DNA of 52,508 nt from RGIG8785 sp045655245. Lineage in GTDB: Bacteria; Bacillota; Clostridia; RGIG8785. This document shows positions 30,768 through 40,004 of this stretch, piece after piece. The notes under the pieces were generated by a model, which did not search any database, was not told the origin of the DNA, and saw only the letters and a list, made by a program, of their open reading frames with translations. The stretch lies in NCBI GenBank assembly GCA_045655245.1, contig JAZOOX010000022.1, forward strand, positions 1 through 52,508, read 5' to 3'. A program made the translations under genes and the position numbers. Positions within the stretch are counted from its first letter, which is position 1. The number at the start of each line of letters is the position of its first letter.

Positions 30768-30796
30768 ATTTTAGCACATCGAAAAGATGATGTCAA
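30768..30796 (-). promoter_or_regulatory. Promoter of the thrS T-box transcript
   Basis: TTGACA (30791-30796) and TAAAAT (30768-30773) on the minus strand, 17-base spacer. Confidence 0.85.
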
Positions 30797-30798
30797 GC

Positions 30799-30828
30799 AA
30801 AAACGGAGCCTTATGGCTCCGCTTTTTT
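30799..30828 (-). terminator. Terminator of the purine operon (after fhs)
   Basis: CGGAGCC-TTAT-GGCTCCG hairpin with flanking A and T runs, immediately after the fhs stop. It ends the ten-gene purE-to-fhs unit. Confidence 0.85.
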
Positions 30829-32494
30829 AGAATAGTCCGGTAATCACACCGTTATCATCCACGTCGATTTTCTCGGCGGCGGGGACAGGCGGCAGACCGG
30901 GCATGGTCATAATATCGCCGGTCAAAACAACCACAAAACCTGCGCCTGCAGAAACACGGACGTTTTTAATGGTGACGGTAAAGCCTTCGGGCGCACCCAG
31001 CTTGGTGGCGTCGTCCGAAAAACTGTACTGGGTTTTTGCCATACAAACAGGCAGGTTGCCGTAACCCAGTTCGGTGAGCCGTACCAGTTGCTTTTTGGCA
31101 GCAGGGAGGATGGAGATGCCGTCTCCGCCGTAAATCTTTTGAACGACAGCGGTAATCTTTTCCTCTAAAGACAGGTCGGTATCGTAACTGTAGGCAAAGT
31201 GATTTTCCTGTTCACAAAGGCGAACCACCTCTTCTGCCATAGCGATGCCGCCGTTGCCGCCTTCAGCCCATACATTGGACAAAACGACGTTAACGCCCAG
31301 CGCTTTACACTGTTCAATGATGCATTCGATTTCGCGGTCGGTGTCGGTGGGGAAGCGGTTGACCGCTACAACCGATGGGAGACCGTAAACATCTTTAATA
31401 TTGGACACGTGACGGAGCAGATTGGGGATGCCCTTTTCCAACGCTTCGACATTCTCGGTGCCCAGTTCGGTCTTGGCAAGACCACCGTGCATTTTAAGGG
31501 CGCGGACCGTAGCCACCACCACGACTGCCGATGGGGTCAGACCTGCGGCGCGGCATTTGATATCCAAAAATTTCTCAGCGCCCAAGTCAGCACCAAAACC
31601 AGCCTCGGTAATAACATAATCGCCCAGTTTCATTGCCATGGTAGTAGCGATAACCGAGTTACAGCCGTGAGCAATGTTGGCAAAAGGACCGCCGTGAACA
31701 AAGGCGGGAGTGCCTTCCAGGGTTTGTACCAGGTTGGGTTTTAAGGCGTCTTTTAAAAGTGCGGTCATGGCACCTTGTGCATTTAACTGCCCTGCGGTCA
31801 CCGGCTCGTCCTGATAGGTGTAGCCGACGATGATGCGGGAAAGACGTTCTTTTAAGTCACGAATGGAGGTTGCCAGACAGAGCACTGCCATAATCTCGGA
31901 GGCAACGGTGATGTCGTACCCGTCCTCCCGGGGGACGCCATTGACCCGACCGCCCAGGCCGTCGGTTACATGGCGAAGCTGGCGGTCGTTCATGTCCACA
32001 CAGCGTTTCCAGGTAATGCGACGGGGATCAATGTTGAGTTTGTTGCCCTGGTAGATATGGTTGTCCAGCATAGCGGCAAGAAGGTTGTTCGCTGCGCCGA
32101 TGGCGTGGAAGTCACCCGTAAAGTGGAGGTTGATCTCCTCCATGGGGACGACCTGTGCGTAACCGCCACCTGCCGCACCGCCCTTAACACCGAAAACAGG
32201 GCCTAGGGACGGCTCACGCAGGGCGACCATTACGTTTTTGCCGATTTTACGGAGACCGTCTGCCAAGCCAATGGTGGTTGTGGTCTTGCCCTCCCCTGCA
32301 GGGGTGGGGGTAATGGCGGTCACCAAAATCAGTTTGCTGTCCCGCTCCGGCAGATCGCGGAGCAGGGACAGGTCTACTTTTGCCTTGTTAGAGCCATAGG
32401 GTTCCAGGTATTTGGGGTCAATGTTTGCCGTTGCGGCAATCTCGGTAATGGGTTTTAATGTCACAGACTGAGCAATTTCAATATCCGTTTTCAT
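30827..32494 (-). CDS. fhs: Formate--tetrahydrofolate ligase
   Basis: 555 residues. It makes 10-formyl-tetrahydrofolate from formate, ATP and THF. The ATP loop TPTPAGEGKTTTT and family regions PSLGPVFGVKGGAAGGGYAQV and HGGPFANIAHGCNS are present. GGGGAG lies 6 bases before the ATG. It follows purL by 14 bases on the same strand, so it is the last gene of the purine operon. That is functionally apt: PurN and the AICAR formyltransferase both use its product, and pyruvate formate-lyase at 4.1-6.3 kb supplies formate. Confidence 0.97.
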   Translation of the reverse strand: MKTDIEIAQSVTLKPITEIAATANIDPKYLEPYGSNKAKVDLSLLRDLPERDSKLILVTAITPTPAGEGKTTTTIGLADGLRKIGKNVMVALREPSLGPVFGVKGGAAGGGYAQVVPMEEINLHFTGDFHAIGAANNLLAAMLDNHIYQGNKLNIDPRRITWKRCVDMNDRQLRHVTDGLGGRVNGVPREDGYDITVASEIMAVLCLATSIRDLKERLSRIIVGYTYQDEPVTAGQLNAQGAMTALLKDALKPNLVQTLEGTPAFVHGGPFANIAHGCNSVIATTMAMKLGDYVITEAGFGADLGAEKFLDIKCRAAGLTPSAVVVVATVRALKMHGGLAKTELGTENVEALEKGIPNLLRHVSNIKDVYGLPSVVAVNRFPTDTDREIECIIEQCKALGVNVVLSNVWAEGGNGGIAMAEEVVRLCEQENHFAYSYDTDLSLEEKITAVVQKIYGGDGISILPAAKKQLVRLTELGYGNLPVCMAKTQYSFSDDATKLGAPEGFTVTIKNVRVSAGAGFVVVLTGDIMTMPGLPPVPAAEKIDVDDNGVITGLF

Positions 32495-32508
32495 AACAGA
32501 CTCCCCTT

Positions 32509-35500
32509 TTACTTAAAATACTTTACTGCAGAGCGGAAGATACCCATATCATAATTGCCCTCTACGTTCTTGTAGAGGTTGGGGCCAATGCGTTCGCTGT
32601 GGCCCATCTTGCCCAGGACACGGCCGTCGGGAGAAGTAATGCCCTCGATGGCGAAAGCAGAACCGTTGGGGTTATGGAGAATATCCATAGACGGGTTGCC
32701 GTCGAAGTCGGCGTACTGGGTTGCGATCTGACCGTTTTCAGCCAATTGGGCAATCACCGCATCAGATGCGAAGAAACGTCCTTCACCGTGGGAAATCGGA
32801 ACGGTAAATACGTCGCCTACGTTGGTTTCCATCAACCAGGGAGACCGGTTGGAAGCAACACGGGTACGAACGATGCGGGACTGGTGACGGGCGATGGTGT
32901 TGAATGTCAGTGTGGGGCTTTCGGCTGTTGCGGTACGGATTTCGCCGTAGGGTACCAGACCCAGTTTGATCAGTGCCTGGAAGCCGTTGCAGATACCGCA
33001 CATCAGACCGTCACGGTTGTTTAAGTGTTCTGCCACCTGCTCGGCAATCTTGGGATTGCGGAAGAAGGCGGTAATAAACTTACCCGAACCGTCGGGTTCG
33101 TCACCGCCGGAGAAGCCGCCGGGGAGCACGATCATCTGTGCCTGTTTCATTGCCTCGGCAAAGGCATCAACCGAACGGTTAATCCCCTCTTCGGTGAGGG
33201 TGTTCAGTACAAAAATCTGAGTCTTACCGCCTGCCGCCTCGATGGCGCGGGCAGTGTCATACTCGCAGTTGGTGCCGGGGAATACGGGCAGTAATGCCAA
33301 AGGCTTTGCAACACCGGTCTTGGGTTTTGCCCAAGCGGTTGCGGGGGCAGAGAAGGTCTTTAATGCAGAGTTTGCCTTGGCATCCTTGGTATAAACGGGT
33401 TCCAACTTACCCTCGTAAACGGTCAGCAGGTCAGACAGGTTTAAGGTTTTGTCGCCGAAGGTCAGGGTGGGCGCTTCGGTGGTATAGCCCAGCAGAGTGC
33501 CGCAATCACAAGGCTCGGTCAGTTCCAAAATAAAGGAGCCGTAAGCGTAACCGAAGATTTCTTTCAGGCTGATCTTTTGGTCATAAGCAAAGCCGATGTT
33601 GTTACCGATGGCCTGTTTGAAGATGGCTTCAGCCACACCGCCATAGGTGGGGGTGTAAGCGGCAACACAACGACCGCTCTTAACGACCTCATGGACTTTT
33701 GCTGCCAGTTTTAAGAAGGAATCGGTTTTGGGCAAGCCGTTTGTATCCGTTTCGGGACGGAGCCAAATGACGGGGTGCCCTGCTTTTTTAAATTCGGGGG
33801 TACAGACTTCGGAAACGTGCCCGGTAGTAACGGCGAAAGAAACCAAAGTCGGGGGAACATCCAGATCCTCAAAGCTACCGCTCATCGAGTCTTTACCGCC
33901 GATGGAGCCCATGCCCAAATCCAGTTGGGCAGAGAATGCGCCCAAGAGTGCAGACAGAGGTTTGCCGAAACGGCGAGGGTCGTTTTTCGGTTTTTCGAAG
34001 TATTCCTGGAAGGTCAGGTAGGTGTCCTCCATAGAAGCACCTGCGGCGGCAAGTTTTGCCACCGATTCAATGACGGCGAGGTAAGCACCGTGATAGGGGC
34101 TCTTCTCGGTAATCATCGGGTTGTAACCCCAAGCCATGTACGAGCAGGTGGGGGTATATCCGTAGCGGACAGGGATGGTATGAACCATTGCCTGAGACGG
34201 GGTACGCTGTTCGCGACCGCCGAAGGGCATAATAACCGTTCCTGCGCCGATGGTGGAGTCAAAGCGTTCGGACAGACCCTGCTTGGAGCAGACGTTCAAG
34301 TCCCCGACCAACGATTCCATTCCGCAGGCGAAGCATGCAGGGGTCTCTTTTTCGTAGGATTCGGGCTTTAACAGATGCATATCGGTATGCTTTTCCGCAC
34401 CATTGGAGTTTAAGAACTCGCGGGAGAGGTCAACGATCATAGTGTCCCGCCAGGTCATCTGCAGACGGGGATCTGCCTGGACAGTTGCCACAACGGTGGC
34501 TTCCAGGTTTTCGGTGTCCGCCAGTTTTAAGAAAGTATCCAGGTCCTTGGGGTCCAGTACAACTGCCATACGCTCCTGAGATTCGCTGATGGCGAGTTCT
34601 GTACCGTCCAGACCTTCATACTTCTTGGGAACGCGATCTAAGTTAATCAACAGACCGTCTGCCAGTTCGCCTACTGCCACCGAAACGCCGCCTGCGCCGA
34701 AGTCGTTACACCGCTTGATGATGCGGGTTGCTTCAGGGTTGCGGAAGAGACGCTGGAGTTTGCGTTCTTCGGGAGCGTTCCCCTTCTGTACCTCGGCACC
34801 GCAGGATTCCAGCGATTCCAGGGTATGAGATTTAGACGATCCGGTTGCACCGCCGCAACCGTCTCGGCCCGTTCTGCCGCCTAAAAGGACGATGACATCC
34901 CCCGGGGCGGGCTGGAGACGAACGACGTTTTCTTGAGGAGCGGCGCCCAAAACGGCACCGATTTCCAAACGTTTTGCGGCATAACCTTCGTGGTAAAGTT
35001 CGTCTACCTGGGAGGTTGCCAAGCCGATTTGGTTACCATAAGAACTGTAACCTGCAGCGGCAGTGGTTACCAGTTTACGCTGAGGCAGTTTTCCTTCCAT
35101 CGTTTCGGAGATGGGGCGCAAGGGGTTGGCGGCACCCGTTACACGCATTGCGGCGTAAACATAGGAACGGCCGGATAAGGGGTCACGGATGGCACCGCCG
35201 ATACAGGTGGCGGCACCGCCGAAGGGTTCGATTTCAGTGGGATGGTTGTGGGTCTCGTTTTTAAAGAGGAGCAACCAGGGCTCGGGACCGTTTTCGGTCT
35301 CCACCGTCATTTTGACGGTACAGGCGTTGATTTCTTCCGATTCGTCCAGCTTGGGGAGTTTGCCGTCAGCCTTTAACTGACGGGCGGCAAGGGTAGCAAC
35401 GTCCATCAGGGTCATGGGCTTTTCTTCACGGCCCAACGCCTTGCGGGATGCTTTGTACCGTTCAAATGCCTGTTCCAGCATCGGGTCTTCGAAAGAAACG

Positions 35501-36195
35501 CTGTCGATGTGGGTTAAGAAGGTGGTATGACGGCAGTGGTCCGACCAATAAGTATCGATCATACGGATCTCGGTCAGGGTGGGATCACGGTGCTCGGTCT
35601 TGAAGTAGTCCTGGCAGAACTTTAAGTCGTCCAGGTCCATTGCCAGACCCCAGGTTTTGGAGCATTCGGCAAGGGCGTCCATATCCATGTCCAAGAAGCC
35701 TTCAACCGTTTTGACCATTTCGGGAACATCGTATTCCACTTTTAAGGTCTCCACCGGTGCTAAGGATGCAATACGGGCTTCTACGGGGTTGACCACATAG
35801 TGGCGGATGCGTTCTTCATCCGCGTCAGTGAGGTTGCCGTAGAGCGCATAGACACGGGCGGTACGAATAATCGGCTCGGAAGACGGGTCGATTAAGCGAA
35901 GGCACTGACAGGCAGAGTCGGCACGCTGGTCAAATTGACCGGGCAGGTACTCCACTGCAAAGATGCGGTCGGCTTTGGGCAGGTCGTAGGAGATCGTATC
36001 GACCTGCGGCTCGGAAAATACAGTGTCCAGACTCTGTTCCCAAAGGGATGCGGAAATATCCTCCACATCATAGCGCTGGAACAGACGCAGACCTGTGAGG
36101 TTTTTCATTTCCAGCAGAGTGGTCAGGTCACGGAAAAGCGCAGTGGCTTCGTGGGTCTGACCTTCGATTTTTTCAACATATACGCGGTATACCAT
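32509..36195 (-). CDS. purL: Phosphoribosylformylglycinamidine synthase (single-chain)
   Basis: 1228 residues, the long one-chain form that combines the synthetase and glutaminase. N-terminal PurS-like part, ATP-binding regions (HNHPTEIEPFGGAATCIGG, GGKDSMSGSF), and a C-terminal class I glutaminase with nucleophile in CGICNGFQ and SHGEGRF. It makes FGAM from FGAR, ATP and glutamine. The intact glutaminase contrasts with the degenerate one in PurF of the same operon. Its start overlaps the purD stop by 1 base, with GGAGGGGAAGGA upstream. Confidence 0.96.
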   Translation of the reverse strand: MVYRVYVEKIEGQTHEATALFRDLTTLLEMKNLTGLRLFQRYDVEDISASLWEQSLDTVFSEPQVDTISYDLPKADRIFAVEYLPGQFDQRADSACQCLRLIDPSSEPIIRTARVYALYGNLTDADEERIRHYVVNPVEARIASLAPVETLKVEYDVPEMVKTVEGFLDMDMDALAECSKTWGLAMDLDDLKFCQDYFKTEHRDPTLTEIRMIDTYWSDHCRHTTFLTHIDSVSFEDPMLEQAFERYKASRKALGREEKPMTLMDVATLAARQLKADGKLPKLDESEEINACTVKMTVETENGPEPWLLLFKNETHNHPTEIEPFGGAATCIGGAIRDPLSGRSYVYAAMRVTGAANPLRPISETMEGKLPQRKLVTTAAAGYSSYGNQIGLATSQVDELYHEGYAAKRLEIGAVLGAAPQENVVRLQPAPGDVIVLLGGRTGRDGCGGATGSSKSHTLESLESCGAEVQKGNAPEERKLQRLFRNPEATRIIKRCNDFGAGGVSVAVGELADGLLINLDRVPKKYEGLDGTELAISESQERMAVVLDPKDLDTFLKLADTENLEATVVATVQADPRLQMTWRDTMIVDLSREFLNSNGAEKHTDMHLLKPESYEKETPACFACGMESLVGDLNVCSKQGLSERFDSTIGAGTVIMPFGGREQRTPSQAMVHTIPVRYGYTPTCSYMAWGYNPMITEKSPYHGAYLAVIESVAKLAAAGASMEDTYLTFQEYFEKPKNDPRRFGKPLSALLGAFSAQLDLGMGSIGGKDSMSGSFEDLDVPPTLVSFAVTTGHVSEVCTPEFKKAGHPVIWLRPETDTNGLPKTDSFLKLAAKVHEVVKSGRCVAAYTPTYGGVAEAIFKQAIGNNIGFAYDQKISLKEIFGYAYGSFILELTEPCDCGTLLGYTTEAPTLTFGDKTLNLSDLLTVYEGKLEPVYTKDAKANSALKTFSAPATAWAKPKTGVAKPLALLPVFPGTNCEYDTARAIEAAGGKTQIFVLNTLTEEGINRSVDAFAEAMKQAQMIVLPGGFSGGDEPDGSGKFITAFFRNPKIAEQVAEHLNNRDGLMCGICNGFQALIKLGLVPYGEIRTATAESPTLTFNTIARHQSRIVRTRVASNRSPWLMETNVGDVFTVPISHGEGRFFASDAVIAQLAENGQIATQYADFDGNPSMDILHNPNGSAFAIEGITSPDGRVLGKMGHSERIGPNLYKNVEGNYDMGIFRSAVKYFK

Positions 36196-37472
36196 TATTC
36201 CTTCCCCTCCAGTATTCGCAGTGCGCGGGCGCCGATATCCGAGCGGCAGAATCCGTTTTTGAAATCTACCTTTTCACACTCGGCATAAGCGCGGCTGATG
36301 GCTTGTTGTAATGTGGGAGCGGTAGCACAAACGCCTAAGACCCGTCCCCCTGCGGAAACGAGACCGTCTTCGGTCTGTTTCGCGCCTGCCACAACGATCA
36401 TGGTGTCGGCAGACGGTTCGGGCAGGCGGATGGGACAACCGCTTTCGTAAGCTTGGGGATAACCTTTCGATGCTAAGATGACACAACAAGCGGCGCCATC
36501 CAAGAACTGCAGGTCAACCTCGTGCAACCGTTTTTCGGCAACGGCTTGCATAACGGTCAGCAGGTCGGTCTTGAGCAGGGGCAGAACCACCTGGGTTTCG
36601 GGGTCGCCGAAACGACAGTTATACTCGATGACCTTGGGACCGTCGGGGGTAATCATCAGACCGAAGTACAGGCAACCCGAAAAGGGTCTGCCTTCGGCTT
36701 TCATGGCACGGATGGTGGGCAGGAAGATGGTTTCCATGCACTCCTCTGCCAGTTCTTTGGTATAGCAGGGGTTGGGAGCGATAGTGCCCATCCCGCCGGT
36801 ATTCAAACCGGTGTCGTTGTCACCTGCACGTTTGTGGTCCATGGACGATACCATCGGTTTTAAGGTCTCTCCGTCGGTAAATGCCAGTACCGAGACCTCG
36901 GGACCGGTTAAAAATTCTTCGATGACGACGCGGCTTCCGCTTTCACCAAAAACACGGTCCTCCATCATGGAACGGACAGCGGCTTCGGCTTCTTCACGGG
37001 TTTGGGCGATAATAACGCCTTTGCCCAGCGCCAGACCGTCAGCCTTGATCACGGTGGGGATGGGAGCGGTCTTTAAGTAATCCAGTGCCGCGGTAACGTC
37101 GGTAAAGACTTCGTAAGCGGCGGTGGGAATGTTATATTTTTTCATCAGATTTTTAGAAAAGACCTTGCTTCCCTCGATCTGTGCCGCGGCGGCGTTGGGG
37201 CCAAAGCAGGGAATGCCCAGTTTGGAGAGTTCATCCACACAACCCAAAACCAGCGGGTCGTCAGGTGCGACGACGGCGAAGTCAATGGTGTTGGACTTGG
37301 CAAACTCAACAATAGCGGGGATGTCCTTGGCGCCGATGGCAACGCAGGTGGCATCCTGAGCGATGCCGCCGTTGCCCGGCAAAGCGTAAATCGTTTCAAC
37401 CGTAGGGTTTTCTTTCAGTTTTTTGATGATGGCGTGCTCACGCCCGCCACCACCGACAACCAGTATCTTCAT
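36195..37472 (-). CDS. purD: Phosphoribosylamine--glycine ligase
   Basis: 425 residues, ATP-grasp enzyme forming GAR from phosphoribosylamine, glycine and ATP. MKILVVGGGGREHAI at the N-terminus, GPNAAAAQIEGSK, KADGLALGKGVI and EYNCRFGDPETQ are family signatures. Start 37472 has AGGAGA 8 bases upstream; an upstream in-frame start at 37490 lies at the purV stop and has no site. Next to purV (14-base gap) and purL (1-base overlap). Confidence 0.96.
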   Translation of the reverse strand: MKILVVGGGGREHAIIKKLKENPTVETIYALPGNGGIAQDATCVAIGAKDIPAIVEFAKSNTIDFAVVAPDDPLVLGCVDELSKLGIPCFGPNAAAAQIEGSKVFSKNLMKKYNIPTAAYEVFTDVTAALDYLKTAPIPTVIKADGLALGKGVIIAQTREEAEAAVRSMMEDRVFGESGSRVVIEEFLTGPEVSVLAFTDGETLKPMVSSMDHKRAGDNDTGLNTGGMGTIAPNPCYTKELAEECMETIFLPTIRAMKAEGRPFSGCLYFGLMITPDGPKVIEYNCRFGDPETQVVLPLLKTDLLTVMQAVAEKRLHEVDLQFLDGAACCVILASKGYPQAYESGCPIRLPEPSADTMIVVAGAKQTEDGLVSAGGRVLGVCATAPTLQQAISRAYAECEKVDFKNGFCRSDIGARALRILEGKE

Positions 37473-37486
37473 CAGATGTTCTCCTA

Positions 37487-38668
37487 TCAATGGTGGAATA
37501 AGCGCATTCCGGTGAATGCCATAGTGATGCCGTTTTCGTTACAACAATTGATAACAACATCGTCACGGATGGAGCCGCCCGGCTCGGCAATGTAGGAAAC
37601 GCCGCTGCGGAGGGCGCGTTTGATGTTGTCATCAAAGGGGAAGAATGCATCCGAGCCTACTGAAACGCCGGTGATTCCGTCCAGGTAAGCGCGTTTTTCT
37701 TCACGGGTTAAAGGCGCGGGTTTGACCGAGAAGTAGTTTTCCCATACACCGTCTGCCAGTACTTCATCACAGTCGTCGGACAGATAAACGTCGATCACAT
37801 TGTCACGGTCGGGACGACCCATGGTTTCCAAGAAGGGCAGAGCCAGTACCTGGGGATGCTGACGGAGATGCCACAAGTCGGCTTTGTTGCCTGCCAGGCG
37901 GGTACAATGGATACGGGACTGCTGTCCTGCACCTACACCGATTGCCTGACCGTCAACAGCGTAGCAGACCGAGTTGGATTGGGTATACTTTAAGGTGATC
38001 AGCGCAATAATCAGGTCACGGATTGCCGATTCGGGCAGGTCCTTCTTCTCGGTGACGATGTTCGTCAGCAGGTCACGGTCGATCTTAAACTCGTTACGAC
38101 CTTGTTCGAAGGTGATGCCGTAAACCTGTTTCCGTTCGATAGGAGCGGGTTTGTAGTTTTCGTCAATCTGAACGATGTTATAGTTGCCCTTGCGCTTAGA
38201 CTTCAAGATTTCCAGGGCTTCGGGCTGGTAACCGGGAGCGATAACGCCGTCGGATACTTCGCGTTTGATCAGCAATGCGGTAGTAACGTCGCAAACGTGG
38301 GGCAGGGCGATCCAGTCACCGAAGGAGGACATTCTGTCAGTACCCCGGGCACGGGCGTAGGCACAAGCCAGGGGGGATTCGTCTAAGCCTTCGATGTCGT
38401 CTACAAAACAAGCTTTTTTCAACGCATCGGACAGGGGCAGACCAACCGCTGCAGAAGTGGGACTGACGTGCTTGAAAGAGGTGGCGCAGGGCAACCCCAG
38501 CGCTTCTTTGATCTCTTTCACCAGCTGCCAGCTGTTAAAAGCGTCCAAGAAGTTGATGAATCCGGGTTTACCGGAGAGGATGGTGATGGGCAGTTCCCCC
38601 TCCTCCATAAAGATGCGGGAGGGTTTTTGGTTGGGGTTACAACCGTATTTCAGTTCCAGTTCGTTCAT
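37487..38668 (-). CDS. Stand-alone AICAR formyltransferase
   Basis: 393 residues, homologous to the transformylase domain of PurH but with no IMP cyclohydrolase domain. Conserved parts: YGCNPNQKPSRI, SFKHVSPTSAAVGLP, KYTQSNSVCYAVDGQAIGVGAGQQSR and FPFDDNIKRA. It transfers a formyl group from 10-formyl-THF to AICAR (ZMP), the riboswitch ligand. Stand-alone forms have been called PurV; I leave the symbol blank as usage varies. Start 38668 has AGAGGTGA 5-6 bases upstream. Confidence 0.93.
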   Translation of the reverse strand: MNELELKYGCNPNQKPSRIFMEEGELPITILSGKPGFINFLDAFNSWQLVKEIKEALGLPCATSFKHVSPTSAAVGLPLSDALKKACFVDDIEGLDESPLACAYARARGTDRMSSFGDWIALPHVCDVTTALLIKREVSDGVIAPGYQPEALEILKSKRKGNYNIVQIDENYKPAPIERKQVYGITFEQGRNEFKIDRDLLTNIVTEKKDLPESAIRDLIIALITLKYTQSNSVCYAVDGQAIGVGAGQQSRIHCTRLAGNKADLWHLRQHPQVLALPFLETMGRPDRDNVIDVYLSDDCDEVLADGVWENYFSVKPAPLTREEKRAYLDGITGVSVGSDAFFPFDDNIKRALRSGVSYIAEPGGSIRDDVVINCCNENGITMAFTGMRLFHH

Positions 38669-38680
38669 TTTGGTCACCTC

Positions 38681-39400
38681 TTATTTGTTTTGGTTGATCA
38701 TGCGATTTTCAATGGCGCCCGTCTCCAAATCAATATAACGGACATAAAGAGAGATGCGGTTGTTTTCATCGAGGGCGTTCCAAATGTCGGAGGTAAAGCC
38801 GTCGATGTCGTTGGGAATGGAAACCCGCTCCGGTTCACCGCAGAAGGTGGGGATGGGGTTGCCGTCGCAAACGTAAGTGTGGATCAAGTGACCAACGCCG
38901 GGAATGGCTGCATAGTCGTAAGTAAAGCGATTGCAGGCAGAGCCTTCGGCATCGGCACTCTTTAAAATGCTCATCTGATACGAAACGTCGCCCTTGTCAA
39001 AGGTCAGCATACCGCTGATGCGAGGGGTGAAGTTGGGGGCATCAGGCTCGAACTCGCGGGACTTTAAGGCCTCGGAGAAGGAAAGACCTGCATTGATGCC
39101 GTCAACCACCGTGTCGGTCTGGTCCCCGTTGGTGACGACCAGGTGGTTTTTCACCTTGCGGATGGGCGAGTAGATAATCAGGGACGGGTCCTCGACCTTT
39201 GAAGCATCAAAGGGGTGGATGATAACTTCTTCCCCGTTTTCCACAAAGATGCGGTTACGGCTGTTGGCGCTTCTGCCCATGATGAAATAGGCAGTTACGG
39301 CGTGCTTGCCGTCAGCGCTTTTGCCCAGCAGGACACCGCGACCGGGGTAGGAGTTGCCGCCGATAACTTCGGCAATGGAATCGATTGCGTATACGTTCAT
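38681..39400 (-). CDS. purO: IMP cyclohydrolase, archaeal-type PurO family
   Basis: 239 residues matching the PurO-like IMP cyclohydrolase family: YPGRGVLLGKSADGKHAVTAYFIMGRSANSRNR near the N-terminus and DGINAGLSFSEALKSREFEPDAPNFTPRISG in the middle. It closes FAICAR to IMP, replacing the missing N-terminal domain of PurH. This fold was first known from archaea and is unrelated to the PurH cyclohydrolase. GGAAGG lies 8 bases upstream of the start; spacing to purN is 1 base. Confidence 0.87.
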   Translation of the reverse strand: MNVYAIDSIAEVIGGNSYPGRGVLLGKSADGKHAVTAYFIMGRSANSRNRIFVENGEEVIIHPFDASKVEDPSLIIYSPIRKVKNHLVVTNGDQTDTVVDGINAGLSFSEALKSREFEPDAPNFTPRISGMLTFDKGDVSYQMSILKSADAEGSACNRFTYDYAAIPGVGHLIHTYVCDGNPIPTFCGEPERVSIPNDIDGFTSDIWNALDENNRISLYVRYIDLETGAIENRMINQNK

Positions 39401-39401
39401 A

Positions 39402-40004
39402 TCAGTTACCTTCCTTTCGGATTTGTTGGGACATAAACTCTGCAGCTCGGGGAAGCAAAATCCACTCGGCCTGTTCCATGACCCGTTTCTGTAAAATTTC
39501 GGGGGTGTCCCCTGCTTCGATGTCGACAGCTTTTTGGAACAGGATGCGGCCGCCGTCAGGAATCTCGTTAACCAGGTGAACGGTTGCGCCCGTCACCTTA
39601 ACCCCTTTGTCCAAGGCGGCTTGGTGGACTTTCAGTCCGTAAAAACCTTTGCCGCAGAACGAAGGAATCAGCGAGGGGTGGACGTTGATGATGCGGTCCT
39701 CGTAGGCCTTGATGAAGTTTTGGCCCAAGATTTGCAAAAACCCTGCCAAAACCACCAGTTCAATGCCTTCCTGCTTCAATACTGCAAGGAGCTCGGTTTC
39801 GAAGGCTTCCCCCCGTTTTGCGATGGTGACCGCTTTCACCCCGTGATTGGCGGCGCGGGTCAGTGCAAAGGCATCGGCGTGGTCGGAAACGACCAGACTG
39901 ATACGGCCCGACCGGAGTTCATCGCGGGACTGGGCATCCAAAAGAGCCTGGAGGTTGGTACCGCCCCCCGATACCAAAACGGCAATGCGGACAGGGGTTA
40001 GCAT
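39402..40004 (-). CDS. purN: Phosphoribosylglycinamide formyltransferase
   Basis: 200 residues. It formylates GAR using 10-formyl-THF. VSGGGTNLQALLDA binds the phosphate; the catalytic set is N-V-H-P-S-L-I-P-S-F and the aspartate in EIPDGGRI. The segment FCGKGFYGLKVH replaces the FPGLHTH-type loop of E. coli PurN, a variant common in Clostridia as far as I recall. It overlaps purM by 7 bases. Confidence 0.93.
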   Translation of the reverse strand: MLTPVRIAVLVSGGGTNLQALLDAQSRDELRSGRISLVVSDHADAFALTRAANHGVKAVTIAKRGEAFETELLAVLKQEGIELVVLAGFLQILGQNFIKAYEDRIINVHPSLIPSFCGKGFYGLKVHQAALDKGVKVTGATVHLVNEIPDGGRILFQKAVDIEAGDTPEILQKRVMEQAEWILLPRAAEFMSQQIRKEGN

